From JAJTFW01 sp031421935 (GTDB lineage Bacteria > Bacteroidota > Bacteroidia > AKYH767-A > OLB10): 17,574 nt of DNA. The notes under the pieces were generated by a model. The model was not told the origin of the DNA. It was given only the letters and a program-made list of their open reading frames with translations, and did not search any database. Of this stretch, positions 14,147-17,574 are shown piece by piece (within the stretch, counting starts at the first letter, position 1; every line of letters starts with the position of its first letter). Location of the stretch: assembly GCA_031421935.1 (NCBI GenBank), contig JANOPQ010000018.1, forward strand, positions 1 through 17,574, written 5' to 3'. The translations under genes and the position numbers were made by a program.

Positions 14147-14515
14147 ATGAATGAATATTTAATTTTAAGCGTAGCAATGACCTTGTGCTTCTTTTCACTC
14201 GGTTTGAAGTTGAACAAAAGTGCCAGCTCGATGGAGGGTGTCTTAGGTTATAAGACAAAAGCTTCAAAGCGCAATGAAGACACTTGGTTCGAAAGCAATA
14301 TTTATGCGGGAAAGTGTTTAATGGTGTTAGCCAGTTTAATTTTACTGTTGTTAGTGATCACCGAAATTTATTTTTCAACTTCGACAACAGCCCATAAGAT
14401 GTTATATATATTGAGCGGATTTGTTTTAACTTCTCTGACTATAATCTATGTCCTTACCGAACGTCATTTGAAAAGAGTGTTTTTTAGAGATGGGAAGCGT
14501 CGTCCAAAGTTTTAA
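14147..14515 (+). CDS. SdpI family membrane protein
   Basis: A 122-residue integral membrane protein with three likely transmembrane segments, at about residues 4-22, 58-78 and 85-104. Between the first two lies LGYKTKASKRNEDTWFESNIYAGK, which matches the conserved GYRTxxSxxNExTWxxAN signature of the SdpI/YhfL family. Bacillus SdpI gives immunity to the SdpC toxin and controls SdpR, but the family is broad and immunity should not be assumed here. A TTG at 14120 could extend the frame by nine residues, but it falls almost on the promoter, and the ATG at 14147 opens directly into the first membrane helix. No SdpC-like partner is seen. The flanking DUF4412-like and M61 genes share the strand. 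Confidence 0.82.
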   Translation: MNEYLILSVAMTLCFFSLGLKLNKSASSMEGVLGYKTKASKRNEDTWFESNIYAGKCLMVLASLILLLLVITEIYFSTSTTAHKMLYILSGFVLTSLTIIYVLTERHLKRVFFRDGKRRPKF

Positions 14516-14537
14516 TTGATTCTGTTGTTCCAATTTA

Positions 14538-14568
14538 TTGCTGTTCAAAATTAGATTCATTATTTTCG
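14538..14568 (+). promoter_or_regulatory. Weak promoter candidate for the M61 peptidase gene
   Basis: TTG at 14538-14540, a 20-bp spacer and TATTTTCG at 14561-14568 (one base off TAnnTTTG) lie 26 nt before the ATG at 14595. It is a near-consensus match only. Confidence 0.3.
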
Positions 14569-14594
14569 CCATACTTGTTTAACTAAGTTATGAT

Positions 14595-16388
14595 ATGCGA
14601 AATAAAGTTAGTATTGTCCTCCTTTTTTTATTGATTACTCTTTCATCCCAAGCGGTTGAAATTAATTATATAGTTTCTTTTCCGCAGCCTCAAACTCATT
14701 ATGCAGATGTAATCATGCAGGTAGATGGAAATAAAGCAGACATTATGGATGTAAAACTTCCTGTATGGATTCCAGGTTCGTATATGATCCGTGAGTTTTC
14801 TCGCTTTGTTGATGTTTTTGAAGTGATGGATAAAGATGGAAAATTGTTGAATTGCGAGAAAGTGGATAAGAATACCTGGAGAGTTCAATCCGCAGGTAAA
14901 TCGAATTTGAAAATTCATTATCAGGTTTATGCTTTTGATTTAAGTGTACGCACAAGTTTTATTGATGATGAGCACGCCTTCTTAAATGGTTCCAGTATTT
15001 TTATGTTTATTGAAGAGCATGTAAAAAATCCTGTAACCGTCACCATAGTTCCTGCTCCCACATGGAAAGTGATTTCAGTAGCCCTCGATCGTGTGAATGA
15101 AAGTAATCCTTGGAATGTGAAAGCACCTAATTACGATGAGTTGGTTGATGCACCATTCGAAATTGGAAATCAGTTGGTGTTTACTTTTACCGCCGCTGGT
15201 GTGCCTCATGAAGTATCTATGTTTGGAGAAGGAAATTTTGATGTGGATCGTTTGAAAAAAGACATGACGCGCATTGTTGATGAATGTACTGCTATCTATG
15301 GATCGCATCCTTGCAAGAAGTATGTTTTTTTTATTCATAATATGAATAGCGGAGGAGGTGGCCTCGAGCATAAAAATTCAACAACATTACAAGCCAATAA
15401 ATGGGGATACACGAATACTTCTACTTATGTTGGTTTTTTAAGTTTGGTAGCTCATGAATATTTTCATTTGTGGAATGTGAAAAGATGTCGTCCCGTACCT
15501 TTGGGACCATTTAACTATAGTGAAGAAAATTATACCAGCTTGCTTTGGTTAGCCGAAGGATTCACTGCTTATTATGATGATCTGATAACATATCGCTGCG
15601 GTTTTTCGAGTGAGACAGAATACTTACAAACGCTTGCAGGAAATATGTCGTATTGCAATAATCAAAAAGGAGCCGCTTTTCAATCGTTAACCGAATCGAG
15701 TCTAGATGCGTGGATAAAGTATTACCGTTCGTATGAAAACTCTGCAAATGCAAGTGTCTCCTATTATACGAAAGGATCAGTAGTAGGTGCTTTGCTGGAT
15801 ATGGAAATTATTAATGCAACGAATGGTGAGAAATCTCTAGATGATTTTATGAAAGCTATGTACCAGGAATTTTATGTAAAGAATGATAAAGCCTACACCC
15901 AAGAAGATGTGATGAAAGTGGTTGAACGATTGACTGGAAAAAATATGGATTCCTTTTTTAAGAATGCTGTGAATTCAACGGAGCCATTGCCCATGGATAA
16001 AGTAGTTGGTCAACTCGGAATTTCCTTAGTGGATTTGAATGAAAAATCGGTAATCACATTTAGCGGAATCAATTCATCCTTCACCTCCGGAAAATTAATG
16101 GTAACTTCCGTAGTGCGCAATTCACCGGCATGGACAACAGGCATCAATGTAAACGATGAACTCATCGCCATGGATCAATATCGCATTGGCGACGATCTCA
16201 ATAAAGTAATTTCAATGAAAGCTCCTGGTGATAAAGTAACCTTCTTATTAAACCGTAGTGGATATATGAAATCGATCGCACTAACATTATCAAACACGCC
16301 GTACGTAAAATACACATTGAATAAGTCAAGCGCCGTATCCGAACAAAAGAGTAAGAATTATAAGAAGTGGCTGGGGGTTGGATTTTAG
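14595..16388 (+). CDS. M61 family metallopeptidase with PDZ domain
   Basis: A 597-residue exported zinc aminopeptidase of the M61 (glycyl aminopeptidase) family. A signal peptide (about residues 1-20, ending SSQA) is followed by an N-terminal beta domain with the conserved VKLPVWIPGSYMIREFSR. The catalytic domain has GGGGLEH (252-258), the zinc motif HEYFH (287-291) and the third ligand Glu321 in LWLAEGFTAYYDD. A PDZ domain covers about 475-565 (MVTSVVRNSPAWTTGINVNDELIAMD), as is usual in this family, and the total length is normal. It probably trims peptides with N-terminal Gly or Ala in the periplasm. The ATG at 14595 directly begins the signal peptide. Heptad repeats start 2 nt after the stop codon. 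Confidence 0.94.
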   Translation: MRNKVSIVLLFLLITLSSQAVEINYIVSFPQPQTHYADVIMQVDGNKADIMDVKLPVWIPGSYMIREFSRFVDVFEVMDKDGKLLNCEKVDKNTWRVQSAGKSNLKIHYQVYAFDLSVRTSFIDDEHAFLNGSSIFMFIEEHVKNPVTVTIVPAPTWKVISVALDRVNESNPWNVKAPNYDELVDAPFEIGNQLVFTFTAAGVPHEVSMFGEGNFDVDRLKKDMTRIVDECTAIYGSHPCKKYVFFIHNMNSGGGGLEHKNSTTLQANKWGYTNTSTYVGFLSLVAHEYFHLWNVKRCRPVPLGPFNYSEENYTSLLWLAEGFTAYYDDLITYRCGFSSETEYLQTLAGNMSYCNNQKGAAFQSLTESSLDAWIKYYRSYENSANASVSYYTKGSVVGALLDMEIINATNGEKSLDDFMKAMYQEFYVKNDKAYTQEDVMKVVERLTGKNMDSFFKNAVNSTEPLPMDKVVGQLGISLVDLNEKSVITFSGINSSFTSGKLMVTSVVRNSPAWTTGINVNDELIAMDQYRIGDDLNKVISMKAPGDKVTFLLNRSGYMKSIALTLSNTPYVKYTLNKSSAVSEQKSKNYKKWLGVGF

Positions 16389-16389
16389 A

Positions 16390-16471
16390 GGTTGGATGTT
16401 GGATTTTAGACTTTAGATTTTAGACTTTGGTCGCGAAGCTTCGCGATTAGATCTAACATCTAGCATCTAAC
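16390..16471 (+). repeat. Heptad inverted-repeat element around a 16-bp palindrome
   Basis: Left arm, in phase: GGTTGGA, TGTTGGA, TTTTAGA, CTTTAGA, TTTTAGA, CTTTGGT (16390-16431). A perfect palindrome, TCGCGAAGCTTCGCGA, is at 16431-16446. The right arm is ATCTAAC, ATCTAGC, ATCTAAC (16451-16471), roughly complementary to the left. In RNA it would fold into a long imperfect hairpin directly after the M61 stop codon. It may act as a 3'-end or terminator structure, and it shares its plan with the element at 6261-6594. Confidence 0.75.
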
Positions 16472-16591
16472 GGTTGGCGGGTTAAAGTTGTGCCGGGTTT
16501 AATCACAAGCCTTTCCCCTCATACCAATGTAATGAAAAAGCAGAAGAGTTAAGCTAGAAGTGGAGCCGGAATGACTTTAACCTGTTGTTAG
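16467..16591. repeat. 125-bp imperfect inverted repeat bounded by CTAAC / GTTAG
   Basis: GGTTAAAGT-TGTG-CCGG (16480-16496) is mirrored by CCGG-AATG-ACTTTAACC (16566-16582): 9 bp and 4 bp of exact pairing around an unmatched tetranucleotide. Outer CTAAC (16467-16471) and GTTAG (16587-16591) pair as well, at unequal distances of 8 and 4 nt. The interior has no gene. It sits 17 nt beyond the stop of the minus-strand lipoprotein. The plan recalls transposon-end or attC-like recombination sites, but spacing is not canonical for attC. Confidence 0.5.
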
Positions 16592-16608
16592 TAGACGTTT
16601 TACTATAA

Positions 16609-17355
16609 TCACATATCCCATTTGAAGTCCAGGTAATGCACTAAATCCTCTGATACTTTTAAGTCAACACTCAAAGAAAATTCATGATTTTTTTTATCCC
16701 GTTCAATTATCCCCAAAATTTTTAATACATCAAAATCATTGTAGGATTCTTGTTTAAAACCAAAAAGCTGGAATCCTTTTACATTTCCAAACGAGGCTTT
16801 GACATCGTGAATATTCTTTATTAAATCATTTTTGGAATCGGTGTTATAGGACTCGTTGCTGAGAATATTTTTTAATGCTTCTAGATCGTTACTTTTCAAA
16901 ATTTCTAAAACCTTATTAAGTACTGCCATTTTTTGTTGGGTTAATTCTAATTGTTCCTTGGAATATATTTCCTTGTATTCTTCTCCATTTGTAAACTGCA
17001 ATACGCTGTGTATTTCAGTATAGTTTTTCTTTTCTTCTTTTAGGTTGTTAAAGAATATGTAAGACATATTAGATGCGACCAAGTCAGGAGATTTTAAATT
17101 ATTATCTAAGACCTCGGATTTACTTAGTTTAAGTTCGAAATATTTTGTATTTGCCTCCGCCGTTGAAAGCGCTACTCCAATTGAATATTCGCAATAACCA
17201 CCGTAGAAATCCAAGATTTCTTTAACTCCAGCATTTTCACGGTCTGTAATGCTGATGAAGTTTGAGAGTAGGTTAGTTTTTGTTTCTCCCTCGCGTTTAT
17301 TATTGCAAGATGCTAATAATAAAAAGGCAAGAACAATTAAATTGGTTCGTTTCAT
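16609..17355 (-). CDS. Hypothetical lipoprotein
   Basis: A 248-residue protein with a clear lipoprotein signal, MKRTNLIVLAFLLLASC (lipobox LASC, Cys17), so it is membrane-anchored outside the cytoplasm. I do not recognise the family. Residues about 30-140 are mixed alpha/beta. From about 140 come a charged amphipathic helix (KMAVLNKVLEILKSNDLEALKNIL) and a beta-rich end (KGFQLFGFKQES, HEFSLSVDLKV, VHYLDFKWDM), an arrangement loosely like small NTF2-like domains. That is a guess. It is very AT-rich and Lys/Asn-rich. It stands alone between a 125-bp inverted repeat at its 3' side and a heptad array 27 bp upstream of its start, which hints at an acquired gene. No TAnnTTTG element is visible upstream. 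Confidence 0.75.
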   Translation of the reverse strand: MKRTNLIVLAFLLLASCNNKREGETKTNLLSNFISITDRENAGVKEILDFYGGYCEYSIGVALSTAEANTKYFELKLSKSEVLDNNLKSPDLVASNMSYIFFNNLKEEKKNYTEIHSVLQFTNGEEYKEIYSKEQLELTQQKMAVLNKVLEILKSNDLEALKNILSNESYNTDSKNDLIKNIHDVKASFGNVKGFQLFGFKQESYNDFDVLKILGIIERDKKNHEFSLSVDLKVSEDLVHYLDFKWDM

Positions 17356-17382
17356 AGGCGTTTTGAAATGGCTCCTAATATC

Positions 17383-17480
17383 ATCTAATAACTAACATCT
17401 TACAATTAACAATTAACAATTAACAACTAACAACTAACATCTAACATCTAACATCTAACATCTAACATCTAATGTCTAGC
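17383..17480 (-). repeat. Fourteen in-phase heptads, consensus A(A/T)(C/T)TAAC
   Basis: The units in order are ATCTAAT, AACTAAC, ATCTTAC, three AATTAAC, two AACTAAC, four ATCTAAC, ATCTAAT and GTCTAGC, with no phase break. The last unit contains the complement of the stop codon of the minus-strand regulator at 17476. In that gene's sense the units read GTTAGAT, so they form its immediate 3' untranslated region. They also fill the space upstream of the lipoprotein gene. Variants occur in blocks, as expected from slippage or unit duplication. Confidence 0.9.
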
Positions 17481-17574
17481 TATTAAAAATCTTATGCTCT
17501 ATTGCTTTAGAAATTGCTTCACCTGCAGAATGTACATGTAGTTTCTCATAAATTTTTTTGAAATGAGAATTCAC
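17476..17574 (-). CDS. LuxR/NarL-type DNA-binding protein, C-terminal fragment
   Basis: The minus-strand frame is open from the window edge and ends with TAG at 17478-17476, giving the last 32 residues. VNSHFKKIYEKLHVHSAGEAISKAI fits the recognition helix and following helix of a GerE/LuxR-type helix-turn-helix (family pattern TVxxHxxxIYxKLxVxSRxEAxxxA). Most such proteins in Bacteroidota are response regulators of two-component systems. The receiver domain would lie outside the window, so that part is inference. Confidence 0.8.
   Translation of the reverse strand: MNSHFKKIYEKLHVHSAGEAISKAIEHKIFNS

Noticed and set aside
13524..14217. Minus-strand open frames opposite the DUF4412-like and SdpI genes
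   Set aside because: They are antisense shadows of well-supported genes with signal peptides and family motifs on the plus strand.
14147..14515. Toxin-immunity (SdpC/SdpI) locus
   Set aside because: Only the SdpI-type protein is present; neither neighbour resembles SdpC or SdpR.
16467..16591. Canonical integron attC site
   Set aside because: The spacers between the putative R and L boxes are unequal and the box at the GTTAGTA end does not fit GTTRRRY, so it is reported only as an inverted repeat.

Overview
The window looks like chromosomal DNA of a Bacteroidota bacterium. It is AT-rich, and genes start without obvious Shine-Dalgarno sequences. The -7 promoter element TAnnTTTG typical of this phylum precedes many genes. 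The proteins also fit: OmpA with thrombospondin type-3 repeats, MbnP-like lipoproteins, a DUF4412/GLPGLI-like protein, DPP-IV-type S9 and M61 peptidases. A genus cannot be assigned from sequence alone. No rRNA, tRNA, CRISPR array or transposase gene was seen.

Region 1 (1-3430) is a probable copper-handling locus: a 5'-truncated MbnP-like lipoprotein, a small Cys-motif membrane protein, a second MbnP-like lipoprotein, and a di-heme MbnH/MauG/CcpA-type cytochrome. Both MbnP copies keep the WxW motif whose first Trp is converted to kynurenine by MbnH in methanotrophs, and those are the only Trp residues in the visible proteins. Near-identical hairpins follow both mbnP genes.

Region 2 (3595-6660) holds a large exported membrane-anchored protein (DUF3352-like plus a beta-propeller-like C-terminus) and a 334-bp inverted-repeat element made of octad repeats and two identical 18-bp palindromes.

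Region 3 (6669-10895) is housekeeping: on the minus strand folK and a deoxynucleoside kinase (an operon 2 nt apart), then OmpA. A DUF6265 protein is divergent from a TRIC-type channel, and a REP-like hairpin lies between DUF6265 and folK.

Region 4 (10962-16388) holds a dipeptidyl peptidase IV (minus) divergent from a DUF4412-like secreted protein, an SdpI-family membrane protein and an M61 metallopeptidase with PDZ domain. The two peptidases suggest periplasmic peptide breakdown.

Region 5 (16389-17574) is accessory in look: a heptad-repeat element with a central palindrome, a 125-bp inverted repeat, an orphan lipoprotein, another heptad array, and the 3' end of a LuxR/NarL-type regulator.

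The most unusual signals are (a) the tandem mbnP/mbnH locus with its repeated hairpin; (b) T/G-rich heptad or octad tandem repeats lying just 3' of stop codons in the sense orientation of at least five genes; and (c) TAnnTTTG elements so close to several start codons that leaderless or near-leaderless mRNAs are likely.
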